Shown: positions 9,483-20,202 of the stretch, in pieces
Numbering within the stretch: the first letter of the stretch is position 1
How the letters are laid out: the number at the start of each line of letters is the position of its first letter
NCBI GenBank assembly: GCA_016508695.1
Contig: VNKQ01000009.1
Span: 1,798,001-1,862,000 of the forward strand
DNA from: Hyphodiscus hymeniophilus
Lineage: Eukaryota; Ascomycota; Leotiomycetes; Helotiales; Hyphodiscaceae
DNA length: 64,000 nucleotides
Direction of reading: 5' to 3'
Notes under the pieces: model-generated
What the model saw: the letters and a program-made list of their open reading frames with translations, nothing else
Told to the model about the DNA's origin: nothing
The model's database searches: none
Made by a program: the position numbers and the translations under genes

Positions 9483-10607
9483 TCAATCGCCGCTGATTTT
9501 GGCATGCCTGAAGTACTTCATGCCAACCCATGCAACAACGACCCAGACCCAAGCCATCACCGATGTCAAGATGATGAGAGCAGGATAATAGCCAACAATT
9601 GGAAGAGTTGGGTCGTCCTCGAGCTCTGGTGGAGCATAAGGAGTCTCTCCGACGTCCCAAGCCCAGCTCCAAACCCCGAGACATGAACCCATTCCCGTTA
9701 CGAACACGATCCAGGTTACGATGAGTACGACCCATCCCCACCACTCGGTTTCCGAATAATCCCACTCGGCATCTGGTGCAGGCAAAGGACTGGCGGCGAG
9801 ACCTCCGAGTGATAATGGAGACTTGGGTTTCTGCGAGGATCGGCGACGCGCAAGTGAGCTAGCGCCAGGAGGAAAATACGAGTCAGAGCCAGATGAGTTG
9901 GCAAGTCCACCTCGGCTTGAGATGGGATTGTGCGTCGGGATACTGAGAATATCATCTTCGTCCGTCGTGGAAATGTAAGTCAAAGTCGGACTTGTCGTTG
10001 CTGTGGGAGAAGTTATAACATGATCTTCCGAGCCCATGGGAAGTGTCTTAATAGGCGACAGCAAGGTGTTATTCGTCCGGCTTGCGTAACCTTCCATAGA
10101 AGGCCGTGGAGTTGTATCAGAGATACCAAGTCCAAAACCCGAAGCAGGTAATATCTCCTCAGGGGAAGTTGGAGCATAAGTTCCATCCATGCCGAATCCG
10201 AAATCATGACCCGTCTCGAGTGGGGACGATCTAATCTCCTTTTTCTCTCGTTGTGCCCCTCTACCAAGAAGGGCCGCCTTCCTCAAAGATCCTTTCCTTC
10301 TCCTCGTCTTTTGTTGCTGCACGGCGACGGCCATTGCTCTTCCAGCTTTCTTTGGAGATGTGCCATCAGCGTGAGGAGATTCTGGGCTATGAAGGCCACG
10401 ATCCGAAGATATATTCGCATCATCTACACTCGTCCGTAGAAAGGAAAGCTTGGAGAGAATACTACCTGATAGTGTTCTCTTGTGACCGGAGAGTAGATCT
10501 TCAGTAGCAGATTGATCCGTGTCACGTAGCGAGTCCTCACTTAGCTGGTTGTTACCAACAAAGTTAGGGGCGGTATTGGGGTCCATGGCGAAAAGTCTTG
10601 AGTCCAT
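9483..10607 (-). CDS. Conserved fungal two-TM membrane protein, disordered N-terminus
   Basis: A single exon encodes 374 residues. Residues 1-275 are low-complexity, Ser/Pro/Gly-rich and polar, with a basic patch (QQQKTRRRKGSLRKAALLGR) near residue 100. The C-terminal 100 residues contain two membrane segments, WGWVVLIVTWIVFVTGMGSC and ALIILTSVMAWVWVVVAWVG. They flank an acidic loop (TPYAPPELEDDPTLPIVGYY), and the tail is MKYFRHAKI. I recognise this Trp-rich C-terminal pattern as a conserved but uncharacterised ascomycete protein, not a named enzyme. The ATG at 10607 is followed by a second in-frame Met at residue 8, and either may start. Both termini are probably on the same face. Function is unknown. 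Confidence 0.72.
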   Translation of the reverse strand: MDSRLFAMDPNTAPNFVGNNQLSEDSLRDTDQSATEDLLSGHKRTLSGSILSKLSFLRTSVDDANISSDRGLHSPESPHADGTSPKKAGRAMAVAVQQQKTRRRKGSLRKAALLGRGAQREKKEIRSSPLETGHDFGFGMDGTYAPTSPEEILPASGFGLGISDTTPRPSMEGYASRTNNTLLSPIKTLPMGSEDHVITSPTATTSPTLTYISTTDEDDILSIPTHNPISSRGGLANSSGSDSYFPPGASSLARRRSSQKPKSPLSLGGLAASPLPAPDAEWDYSETEWWGWVVLIVTWIVFVTGMGSCLGVWSWAWDVGETPYAPPELEDDPTLPIVGYYPALIILTSVMAWVWVVVAWVGMKYFRHAKISGD

Positions 10608-11934
10608 GTTGGAAGTCGATCATGAAGTAAGTGACATGGCAATAGTGAGATGCGGAATGGATAAAGGGCCCAAGGAATCCGCCAACGGAATATTGCCCCC
10701 GGGTGAAGTGGCTTCGTCACAAGGCACACCACCCTTGGTGGGAGTTCCTGTGGGCCAATAAGCAACACAGGTGATGAGTATTGTGTTGTGAGTATGTCTC
10801 TATAAAGAGCTGCCTCGTTGGAGAAAACACTCGGAGTGCTGGAATCAATCGGCCTGGATAGTTGCTACCCAGATAGAGACAAGAAGTGGAATCTGAAGTC
10901 GGAAGCTGCTCTCCAAGGTCAGCTTGTGCAACCAATGTATGCAGCTAGGAGAAGGATATACACAGAAAGTCAAAAAATCATCTGTTTATATGAGAGAAAG
11001 TAAATCTCGGAACGAACGCTCCCACAGGAGGACATCGAGCCATTTGATTAAGCAGGGGGAGAGACGAGCGGTCTTGACTTGGAGCTTTTCCTTCCTTTTT
11101 TAGGGGAAGGGGGTGAGGGTTCAACGAAGGTTACGTTGGGTACAACTGTGTCTGACAAAGCTATAGGAGATGTGATGGCGCTTTTCCAAGCCAACAATGT
11201 AGGGCAATAGAAAGAGTTATCAGGGAACTGAACTTGCTTACAGAGAAGGACTCTTTCAAAGAAAGGGCTGTAATGCCGAAGGTACTGATTTTTGAGTCAC
11301 TTAAGTGAGACTATTGCTGCTGTTGCCTTGAGACAAGATAGATATCTACAGAACGATGTTAGTCAGGGGAACATGTTCATGAAAAACTAGTAGTTGTGTG
11401 GGATGAAAATACTTCTGGAGCCAAGTCACTGAGATGTGGGCTACTAAACAAGGCGATGCTGACGTACTTTGAGACGCAGGTTCCGACCTCTGCCGTACAA
11501 TCTTGAAAAACCCCTCCTCGAAGAGATCTTTTCGGCACGTTCCAAAGGCTTGATATAGAGCATATGTGTAGAGCTTGAAAGAAGTCTAACGAAAGAGATT
11601 GCTATGGATGATGTTCTGTTGTTCAGGAAAGTGAACGCAGACATGCGCTCAGAATAAAGTTTAGCTCTAATTTCCCGACCTGCAAGGGGCTCGCGCTAGC
11701 AGCCACCTTCTCTCCGCAATTCAGACTCCAACTCGAACCTTGACCTCGCCGCCGCCACAGCTCTTTGCACTGCTCATCGCGTGTCGAAGGAGGGAGATAC
11801 TTGAGTCATCAGATCTCACCCCTCAACCTTAAGTGCCATTGTGCGCCAGCCCAGGCCTCGCCCTCGCTCTTCCAACTTCTGCTCACCCATGCGCCCATGA
11901 TACCTCAACCCCTCGATCATTACGAGTAATAGCA
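10608..11934. other. Intergenic / long upstream region of the zinc transporter gene
   Basis: About 1.3 kb lies between divergent genes. No ORF over 80 codons with domain content is present. The last 200 bases are C/T-rich and serve as the likely promoter and leader of the ZRG17-like gene. The reading frame of that gene extends left to 11833 but only from a GTG, so the ATG at 11935 is preferred. Confidence 0.4.
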
Positions 11935-13704
11935 ATGGCCTCGAGCCTGCCAATACCTGCCCCACCACGAACTCCAACTCCTCCGACTCCTATCGCAGAA
12001 GAAGAGGCGCAAGATGAAGGAGGACTCGGGATTGGAGGAGTTGGTCGAACTGTATTCTCGACCGTTGCCTACGATCCTAACTCACTCTCTCCACTGACCG
12101 ACACCTTCCCAGCACGCTTTGGCTCCATGCAATCGTCTCTCGATTCTTCTGCGGATGCACAATCTCCCCTATCTAGCGATGGAGCCATGGCAGCTCATTC
12201 TGTTTCAACAGCCGGTGGAAAGGGTCCTTTTAACTTCCAAACACAAACGATCAAAGACACACCCGTTGTTGCTAAATCGGTAGGTCATACGTTATATTCA
12301 AGCTCACACGTTCTTCAGCAAGTACAAAACATCTCTCGAAGCCCTGTAATTTACGCAAACTCTCCTTCCAATTCTCCTTGCCTCCCATCATATCAGCAGT
12401 TTACCAAAAGTGCAGTTTACGCAAACTCTCATTTCCTGTCTCCGTACGTTGGGCAGGCACAAGAGTTTATTAGAAGCCCGACAATCTATGAAGACTGTCC
12501 TACGTTTCATTCTGTTCCGCAGACTAGGACTCCCATCATCTGCGAATCTTCCCCTCAAAGTGCAGGTTCAGAATGGCTTATCGATCTTCCTACCACACAG
12601 AACATTGGCCAGCGTCGTGGTCATAGATACAAGCACAGCAGTGTATCGACTCAACATCAAATATTTCTCGAACCTCCTCCTCGCGCACCACTGGCGCTTC
12701 CTGCTTCCCTTCCGATCCCTACAATCCGCGAAGCATGGAAATCAATGTCAAAAGAACAGAAAATACGATCGTCATGGTGCGCGTGCCACTTCTCCGTTGC
12801 AGCCTACGTGCTCTACTCCGCCTCTGGCTCTCTAGCCTTGACCGCATTGAGCCATCTCATATTCTTCGATGCAGTCTCGGCAGTCATATGCGTGGTGGTG
12901 GATGTAGGATGCAACTTCGAAGTATGGAAACGCAGTTCCATCCGCCATCCCTTCGGTCTCGAACGCGCAGAAGTTCTCGCAGGCTTCGCCATGTCTGTCT
13001 TCCTCCTCTTCATGTCATTCGATCTCATATCTCACAACCTTAAACATGTCCTCGAATCTCTAGGTTCTCATACTCCACACCACCCGCACTCTCACCAACG
13101 TGTGTCACCTGGATCCGTCGATTCAGCTGCTCTGCTTTCCATAGTAGCAACACTCATATCGGCAATCGGTCTCAAAAACCATGCACGCATAGGGAAGGCT
13201 ATGAGATTCGTCTACATTTCCTCCCTACCATCCGTCCTCTCCAACCCCTCGCACTTCCTGACTCTAAGCTGTAGCACAGTAATGCTCCTCTTACCTCTCC
13301 TTTCGATTACCTTCTTCCTCTGGCTCGATCGTCTTCTCTGCATCATCATCGCTTTGAGCATGTTCTTCCTCGGTTTTCAACTTGCTATCGCTCAAGGTCT
13401 GATGTTACTGATGTCCTATTCCGGAAAAGGTGTCAGTGAAGTCATGCGGGAAATAACTACCGAACCGCTGGTTAGTGGTGTTGAAGAGGCGAGGTTCTGG
13501 CAGGTGCATTATGGGCTCTGCATGGCGAATCTAAAACTGAGAGTGAGAGGCTCTGGTGGCGGGGCGGCGGAGGACGCGCAAATTGGACGTCTGAGAGAAC
13601 GAATATGTTTGCTGGTCAAAAATAGGCTAGGTGGCGGGTATGGGAGGGGAGGAGGCTTGAAGTGGGAGGTCACGGTGCAGATGACATCTGGTGGGGGCCT
13701 TTGA
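11935..13704 (+). CDS. ZRG17-like cation diffusion facilitator (zinc transporter)
   Basis: A single exon encodes 589 residues from the ATG at 11935 (MASSLPIPAPPRTPTPPTP). The first 260 residues are disordered and contain four degenerate repeats of the kind SPVIYANSP. The C-terminal half has about six membrane segments of the CDF fold: SGSLALTALSHLIFFDAVSA, a VDVGCNFEVWKRSS loop, HPFGLERAEVLAGFAMSVFL, LLSIVATLISAIG and two later ones. A His-rich loop (HTPHHPHSHQ) lies between TM4 and TM5. HPFGLERAEVLAGFA is the hallmark of fungal Zrg17/Msc2-type CDFs. In yeast Zrg17 pairs with Msc2 to load zinc into the early secretory pathway. The usual HxxxD metal-site pairs are incomplete, consistent with the Zrg17 partner subunit. 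Orthology to ZRG17 is inferred from pattern memory. The gene is convergent with MGM1, 330 bases away. Confidence 0.8.
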   Translation: MASSLPIPAPPRTPTPPTPIAEEEAQDEGGLGIGGVGRTVFSTVAYDPNSLSPLTDTFPARFGSMQSSLDSSADAQSPLSSDGAMAAHSVSTAGGKGPFNFQTQTIKDTPVVAKSVGHTLYSSSHVLQQVQNISRSPVIYANSPSNSPCLPSYQQFTKSAVYANSHFLSPYVGQAQEFIRSPTIYEDCPTFHSVPQTRTPIICESSPQSAGSEWLIDLPTTQNIGQRRGHRYKHSSVSTQHQIFLEPPPRAPLALPASLPIPTIREAWKSMSKEQKIRSSWCACHFSVAAYVLYSASGSLALTALSHLIFFDAVSAVICVVVDVGCNFEVWKRSSIRHPFGLERAEVLAGFAMSVFLLFMSFDLISHNLKHVLESLGSHTPHHPHSHQRVSPGSVDSAALLSIVATLISAIGLKNHARIGKAMRFVYISSLPSVLSNPSHFLTLSCSTVMLLLPLLSITFFLWLDRLLCIIIALSMFFLGFQLAIAQGLMLLMSYSGKGVSEVMREITTEPLVSGVEEARFWQVHYGLCMANLKLRVRGSGGGAAEDAQIGRLRERICLLVKNRLGGGYGRGGGLKWEVTVQMTSGGGL

Positions 13705-14034
13705 GCTCTGGTTACTCGAAGGTTTCGCATCAAAAGCGGGATGTGGTGTAGGGTTACGTTTCTTGTACAAGATAAGGAGGTACTGGGTCATGCATACAGG
13801 AGCATGAAGGGCGTCAACAATTAACGATTGAGCGGATGTATAATACAGAACAGATTTCAACGCTCCCAACAACGAACCTAGCAGAATCCAGATAGAGACA
13901 GGGATAGTGATATCACCAACTCACAGAACGCCCCAAACGCCGCCATGTTGTCGTTGCATCCTTTCCTCCGTCTATTCCATGCACAATCTTACATGCACTC
14001 GTTATTGAGACGACAAGAAAGCTGAAAAAGTACT
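13705..14034. other. Short convergent intergenic region
   Basis: This 330-bp spacer separates the 3' ends of the zinc transporter (plus) and MGM1 (minus). It presumably contains both polyadenylation regions. No other feature is seen. Confidence 0.5.
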
Positions 14035-16907
14035 TCAAAAGAGTCCCCATCTCCCCTCCTTCTTTTCCTTCTTCCCCGGTCTCCGCTTCTCCGCAACCTC
14101 CAAATCCCTGAGGCCCTCCATCTTCTCCAACGCTAACTCAAGCAACTCCTTCCGCCTAATGACCTCAAGATGTGCCTTAACTTTCGGATCTTCCCTTGCA
14201 AAACGCTCCACTTCCTCCTGACTAAGACCTCGTCCTAACCTCACGTCTAATTCGCGCGGGAAGTTGTAGTAGAACTCTGAGAGAAGCTCGACGTTTAGAA
14301 AAAGGACTGCGGTGGATGTGAGTTTGGTGGACACTACGTCGAGGAAGATTTCGGGACAGTGGTAGCGGTTCTTGGAGTTGGCACATTGGGAGCTGCGGAG
14401 GGCGGAAAGACGCATGCGGAGGAGGGTGGCGCGGTCGTGGAGGAAAGCTGCATCTTTGCCTGGTATTGTCAGCTCTTGTTCAGAGAATCTCCAAAATATA
14501 AAATAGATGAGATTATACCTTTCTGCAACAAATCTTTCGAGAATCCTCCGGCCCCGCTCCCTCCGTCGCCTTCTATAATGATGTCTCCTTTCCTGCACTT
14601 CTCTACGAACGACACTACATCTTTTAGTCGTCGACGGCCTCCGACCTCTGTCTCTACGTGCTTGACAGCGTCTTCGACAGCTTTCAATTCTTTCTTCAAT
14701 ACGCCAGCTACGTTCTCTCGTCCCCGTGCCCATTCACCGTCTTCGACGTCGATCTCGAATTTGAAAGGCTTGATGCAGTTCTCGACCTGGTCACTGGTGG
14801 AATAGAAGCGCTCGTTAAGAATACCAGATGCGGCCTCGGTGATGGCTTGTCGTGCGAACGGGTGGGCGCTAAAGGTTGATTGAGAAATAAGTCGATCGAC
14901 GTGTGCTTGTATGGCGTTGGAGACGACTGTAGTGGCTAGGCGGCCAATGCCAAGCTTGGTAAGTGCGGAGGTGGATGCATCTAGTTTTCTATGCCAGTAT
15001 AGGGACTCTGGATCGGCTGTAGGAAGAGTGGAAAGTGCGTCCGCCTCAGGAATCGTAGCGGACAGGGTGGTGACCGGTTTGTTCCAGTATCGAGAAGCTA
15101 GCAAATCAAGCACTCGTTGATCGAGCTCCTGCTTTAGCATCTCTCGTACTTGTGGTCTTCCAAAGCTCTCAGCGAATTCTTTGAATGAATGCTTGAACGC
15201 GTCAAGGGATTCTGCGAGGTACGTCTCGGCGGACAGAGGACGGTCGTTGTATTGAACCTTGAACTCATACGTTGCTTCTTCTAGCTCTTGATGAATAGCT
15301 GCTGAAGTACTTTGTAGGCTTGCAGACATGGTTTGTTCAAGTACTTGCATGAGTTTCTTGCGCAGGGTAGTAGTTCCTACACTGACACCAGCTTCGACCC
15401 CAAATTCAAGAGGATGGGATGAAAAATAGACATGCTCGTTTTTGGCAACAGCTGACGAAATGCTTCCGCTGCCTTTTTTGAACAGAGAAGTTGATTGTGG
15501 TGGGGCTCTGGACACAACCCCAACATATCCTAGTCGTAATGGGTATTTTCGATCGTTCAGTATTGATGCTCCTCTTGTTGCATCAACTAAGTCCATCTTC
15601 GTTATAACTCCAATTGTGCGTTCGCCCCGCGGATCTACCCGCCGACTTGCTCGGAGGGCTGTGGAGTTTGCAAGATCAACATCTGCAGCTGAGATAGCTA
15701 GGATAACATTTGGAGGTTGGATATATTTGTCGCAGAGATCAGATATCTTCTGCTTCAACTCAACAGGTTGATCATGTCCTACGACTTGAATGTATCCGGG
15801 TAAATCGATCAGCGACAGGTCGGGAACATGCGGAGAGGAAATTGTGAGTTGGATTGGGTCATCTGAAACGCATTCGGAGTCTGGCACAGCCAAATTGAGC
15901 TCTGTCAAAGTTCGTTGGATGTGTGAGAAGTCCGTAATCTTCCCTAGACCTAGAGCAGGAAACTCTCCGTATTCGGCCTGAGCATCAGGGGTGTTGACAA
16001 GAGTCAACTCGATTGGCCTTCGTGTCACCATATTGGACCCTTTTGGCAAGAATTCATGTCCAACGATTGCCTCCAAAACAGAGCTTTTACCAGAAGACTG
16101 CGATCCAATAACAACGATTGAGGGCAAGTTGAGGGTATTCGATTGGCCCACGGTCTGCAATATACTCCTGATCTCAATCATCTTCTTGGTCAAAACCATC
16201 ATCTGATCATCCCGAGCGGCTTCCTCTCCAGACCTTGGATCTTCTTCGGTAGATTGAGAATATCCATATGCAGCAGCGGTCCCTGCTGCTACAGCTGCTC
16301 CAGTTCTGCTTTGCTTCGGTGGTTCTGGTCCACCTCCTCCGCTACCACCCTCCCCTGATCCAATATCTTCATGAATTCGTAATATCTTCTGCATCCATTC
16401 CGGATATTCTATTTGATCGGTCGTGTTCTGCCATCCTTTCCCAACTTGATCTGCGATATCCTTCGCGCCACCAAATATACCACCAGCAACATCAGTCACT
16501 GTCGTCTTTGTTCTGGTGAGGACATCCATGGCATAATTTCCAGCTTCTGTATTTACAATCAGCAAAAATGATCGAGAAATTCACGACTCCGTACACTTAC
16601 GAGCAGCCTGATATTGCACATAAGCCAAACCAGCAATCGTAGCTCCACCAAACAAAGCCGGTATCCTGGCGAACTTCAACAACAGCTTTGGCAGTATTCG
16701 AGCGAACGAAGCATTCCGTACGGCCACCGCATTCGAGAATGGGGTATAACCAGCAGGCCATATGCGACGACGAGCAGCTCGTACTGCTGTATCGGACCTG
16801 AGGAGACCACCAGCGGATGAGGTAGAATGATGGAAGTGACGCGATGCGTTGATGTTGGCTCTTTGCGCCAAAGGCAGAAGCCTGGCTTGCAAGAGCCTTC
16901 CACTCAT
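14035..16907 (-). CDS. MGM1: Mitochondrial dynamin-like GTPase Mgm1 (OPA1 family)
   Basis: Three exons, 16601-16907, 14519-16546 and 14035-14459, are joined in phase 1 across introns of 54 bp (GTAAGT...ACAG) and 59 bp (GTATAA...CCAG), giving 919 residues. Exon 1 encodes an Arg/Ala-rich mitochondrial presequence (MSGRLLQARLLPLAQRA) and a hydrophobic segment (IPALFGGATIAGLAYVQYQ) that anchors the long form in the inner membrane. The GTPase domain shows G1 GSQSSGKSS, the G2 Thr in VTRRPIELTL, G3 DLPG and G4 TKMD. The middle and effector regions follow, ending with LRMRLSALRSSQC and a Lys-rich tail. The role in the family is inner-membrane fusion and mtDNA maintenance. The start is 570 bp from DUG3 on the other strand. 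Length and domain order are normal for the family. Confidence 0.95.
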
Positions 16908-17476
16908 GATAGCCAGGCGTTGGTGTGTAGCGGAGAAGATGTTGATAGAGAATTCATGGAAGTCTCATGCGGCTTTGGACGAGGTTAGTATCACCTTGTG
17001 AGGATCAAGGTAAAATCATTGTGGCTAGTGACGTGTGGCGTTGATCTTGAAAGCGGCCAGCCTCGAGGCCCGCAACCTCTCTCTTCAACCCGCTCCTTGT
17101 GTGATGCTTTTCTTTTGATTGACCCTTTTGAGCAGAATATTGGATCGTTAATCTGCATCTATAAGATAAAAATTGACTTTTGAACAATTCAACCAGGACC
17201 AAACCCGTCCCTTTTTTTCCTTTTTCCCTTTCACCCATTCGGGCGCGAAGGATTGCGCCATTCATGGATTTACCATTTACCCAAGCTTCTCAGCCTTGTG
17301 CCGCCCCTGGCTGATTTGACTCAACATTCTACAACCAACAACATACTGGTGATAGCATCTTCTCTCACAAGACTCACACGCGCCTCCCAAGTTGAATTGC
17401 CTCGCTCGACTGGGATCTGCAGATTGAGATCATAATAAGGCAAAGAGGTGCAGCGACTGCTGGCGTGGCAACAATA
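16908..17476. other. Divergent promoter region of MGM1 and DUG3
   Basis: A 569-bp spacer lies between two start codons on opposite strands. The DUG3-proximal part is pyrimidine-rich (17209-17235, runs of T and C). No ORF here is credible. Confidence 0.45.
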
Positions 17477-19073
17477 ATGTGTCGTTTCCTTGTATGTCAC
17501 CCCCTTCGTGCCGTCGTTGTCAACGTTTCTAATCCTGCCCAGGTCTATAAGGGATCGGACGAGATCTTACTCTCGAAGCTGATACTTGATCCATCTCATT
17601 CTATACTCACACAATCGTTCGATTCGCGATTGAGGCTGGACATGAGAAGGCCCCATAATGGTTCGTTTGCTCAACCTATATCCCGGCGGTTGCTCATATG
17701 CTGACTTTCTCCGACAGGTGACGGCTTTGGTATTGGATATTACACCGACCCCAAGCTTGGCCCGGAGCCCTGTATCTTCACATCCACGACCCCAGCTTGG
17801 AATTGCATCAATCTTCAACGGATTGCCTCCAAGACCGCCTCCCCTCTCATCTTCGCTCATGTCCGCGCAACGACTGAAGGCTCTCTCAGTGATGACAATT
17901 GCCACCCGTTCTGCCATGGCAGTCTGATGTGGATGCATAATGGTGGTCTAGGAGGGTGGAAGCATATTAAACGACCTCTCGGTGCTCGACTGGCAGACAA
18001 ATGGTATCTGGGAGTCAAAGGCGGAACGGATAGCGAGTGGGCGTTTGCCCTGTACCTTGATACACTGGAACGAATGGGTCACAACCCTAGTGCACCACCA
18101 GCGGAAGGATTTGGACCAAGCATATTACGACAGGCCATGTTGAAGACAATTGAGCAGATCAACGCGTTCATCGCTGATATCTCGCCTGCTGTTGTTATGG
18201 AGGAGAAGCTGGACACGCGCAGCTTGCTCAATTTTGCCATAGCGGACGGCCACAGTGTCGTTTGCACGAGATACGTTAGCAGCAAGACTGACGAGGCGGC
18301 GAGTCTATACTATTCTTCTGGGACAACCTGGGAAGACAAGAGCAGCAAGGGTGAATATCAGATGGACCGCCGAGACAAAGGAGCAGACATCGTCCTCGTC
18401 GCCAGTGAACCTTTGACATTCGAGCGAGAAAGCTGGGTCACAGTGCCTACAAACTCCACTCTCACGATTCACAAGCAAACTGTCATGGTTCACCCGATCA
18501 TTGATGAATACTACAGCTACAACCCATACCATTCCCGATCCTCTAAGTTCGCTCAGGACAAAGGCTTGGTAACGAATGAAAAGGCACCCCGAAATACGTC
18601 TACCACAGCTACAACTCCTGGTTTGGGTTTTAGTAGATTAATCGAACGTGAGCAACCTTTACCATCAATTCACCTGTGGGCAGTGATGCTAATCCGCACC
18701 AGTGCAAATACCTTCCGAAAGACCAACAAGGAGTGTAATCCCATCAAGTCTACACGAGAGTATAACCACCACCCTCACACCATCCATGCACACCTCCGCC
18801 TCTCCAGCCCTCTCTCCAACCCCCGAATCATCCGTATCGCATCCTCCCCTGGATATTAAGTATCTCTCCTCCTTACAGAAACTTCGAGATCCTGCCAAGC
18901 CCCAAGAACAGGGTAACACAAAGAAGAAGCGGAGATCGATACCGGGACCCGAAAATGCCTACCCACCCGCCCCGCCACAAGAATACTCACCCATACCTGA
19001 TAGTCCAGAGTTCAGGCCCTCGGCTTATGGTGACCCTTTGAAAATTGCCCAATACTTTCCGGAGTTGAATTAA
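17477..19073 (+). CDS. DUG3: Class II glutamine amidotransferase, DUG3-type (glutathione degradation)
   Basis: Four exons, 17477-17491, 17543-17660, 17718-18647 and 18703-19073, close in frame to 477 residues. Exon 1 encodes only MCRFL, and the Cys after the initiator Met is the N-terminal nucleophile of class II amidotransferases. Family signatures follow: NGDGFGIGYYT, then FAHVRATTEG, then NCHPFCHGSLMWMHNGGLG, which build the glutamine/gamma-glutamyl site. In yeast Dug3 acts with Dug2 in the cytosol to cleave the gamma-glutamyl bond of glutathione, and Dug1 then splits Cys-Gly. The C-terminal 130 residues are disordered and Pro/Ser-rich, longer than in yeast (yeast about 357 residues). Introns are 51, 57 and 55 bp with GTATGT, GTTCGT and GTGAGC donors. 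Assignment is firm by motifs. Confidence 0.92.
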
Positions 19074-20202
19074 GATCTTGATTATCGTTGGCTTATGTAT
19101 GGCGTTGCGAGGGATAGGGGATTCTTTTCTTCACGATGCGGGAGAACCACGTTGGATGAGCGATATTTTGGTATTATGGCGCTGATCCCGCCTAATTGTG
19201 TACTCTACATAGCAAGCGAAAACAAATATAAGGGTTGATCTCTGGGTCTCTCATAATCAAAATTTATGTGGTGGCCATGCAAGTGTAGTCCCTTGCATTT
19301 TCTGTTATTACTGTGGAAATATTATCATTCCTCGGCTTTACATAGCAGATTGGGAAGTGCTCGAATAGCATCTACTGCTAGGTGACTTGTTCTTCTTTGG
19401 TCCATTTCACCACCAGCCTCTATTTCATCAACCTTGCAGACATTTCTTTCGATTATCGCCGGCCTTTGGAAATACATATGATCGGGCCATCTTTATCGTT
19501 GGAAAGACGTGAGGGATGGAGCCAAAGATGATCCACGGGTATGAAAAGCGCGTCATGCACAAAGTTGTCACCATACGTAGCGAAAACAGCGGTTCGGATG
19601 AGCAAAGACCTACTATGCTGAGAATTATGGATCCCCGTTCACATATTGTTCCGTAGTTAGGATCGCCAGTGGAAAGAGCCTGAATCATGTGACTGTATCG
19701 GTCAATAATGGCATTCTGTACTTTTCGCTGAAACTCCGCGTGTCAGGATTAGAATGGTTTGATCAGATTGGATTCAATATCGAGGCCGGAGAACAAAGGA
19801 AGTAATACCTATCAGTTTACCCTGTCAAGGGGTTCATTGAGTTCACGGGCATTGGATAGCACGTCTAGCTACCTATCTTTTGGAGCGGGTCTCGGCGCTC
19901 ATAACGTTTTAGCACCGATGATACTACCATAAAGGTTGAATAGTTTTGTCAAATTCACATTGCGCATTAACTTTTATTCTAAATATTTTTTCATTTTGTT
20001 CCCTAGCAAATCAAAGGACTGCCCCCTTAACTGAGCTTGCAAGCAGGAAATACAAACCAGCCGACAGTCAAGGGGCAACAACTTACCTCCTACTTGTCAA
20101 AATTACCAGTGTTCACTTACCCTGTTCTCAGACTCAGGCATGTACGTTAGGAATTGACTTACTGACCAGCAGCAAATTCTTTCACCAGCTACTTTTTGTT
20201 AT
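19074..20202. other. Intergenic, about 1.1 kb
   Basis: Nothing coding can be supported. ORFs are short and lack domains. The stretch is the 3' flank of two converging genes (DUG3 and the 643-residue orphan). An AT-rich patch near 19970-19995 is unremarkable. Confidence 0.4.
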
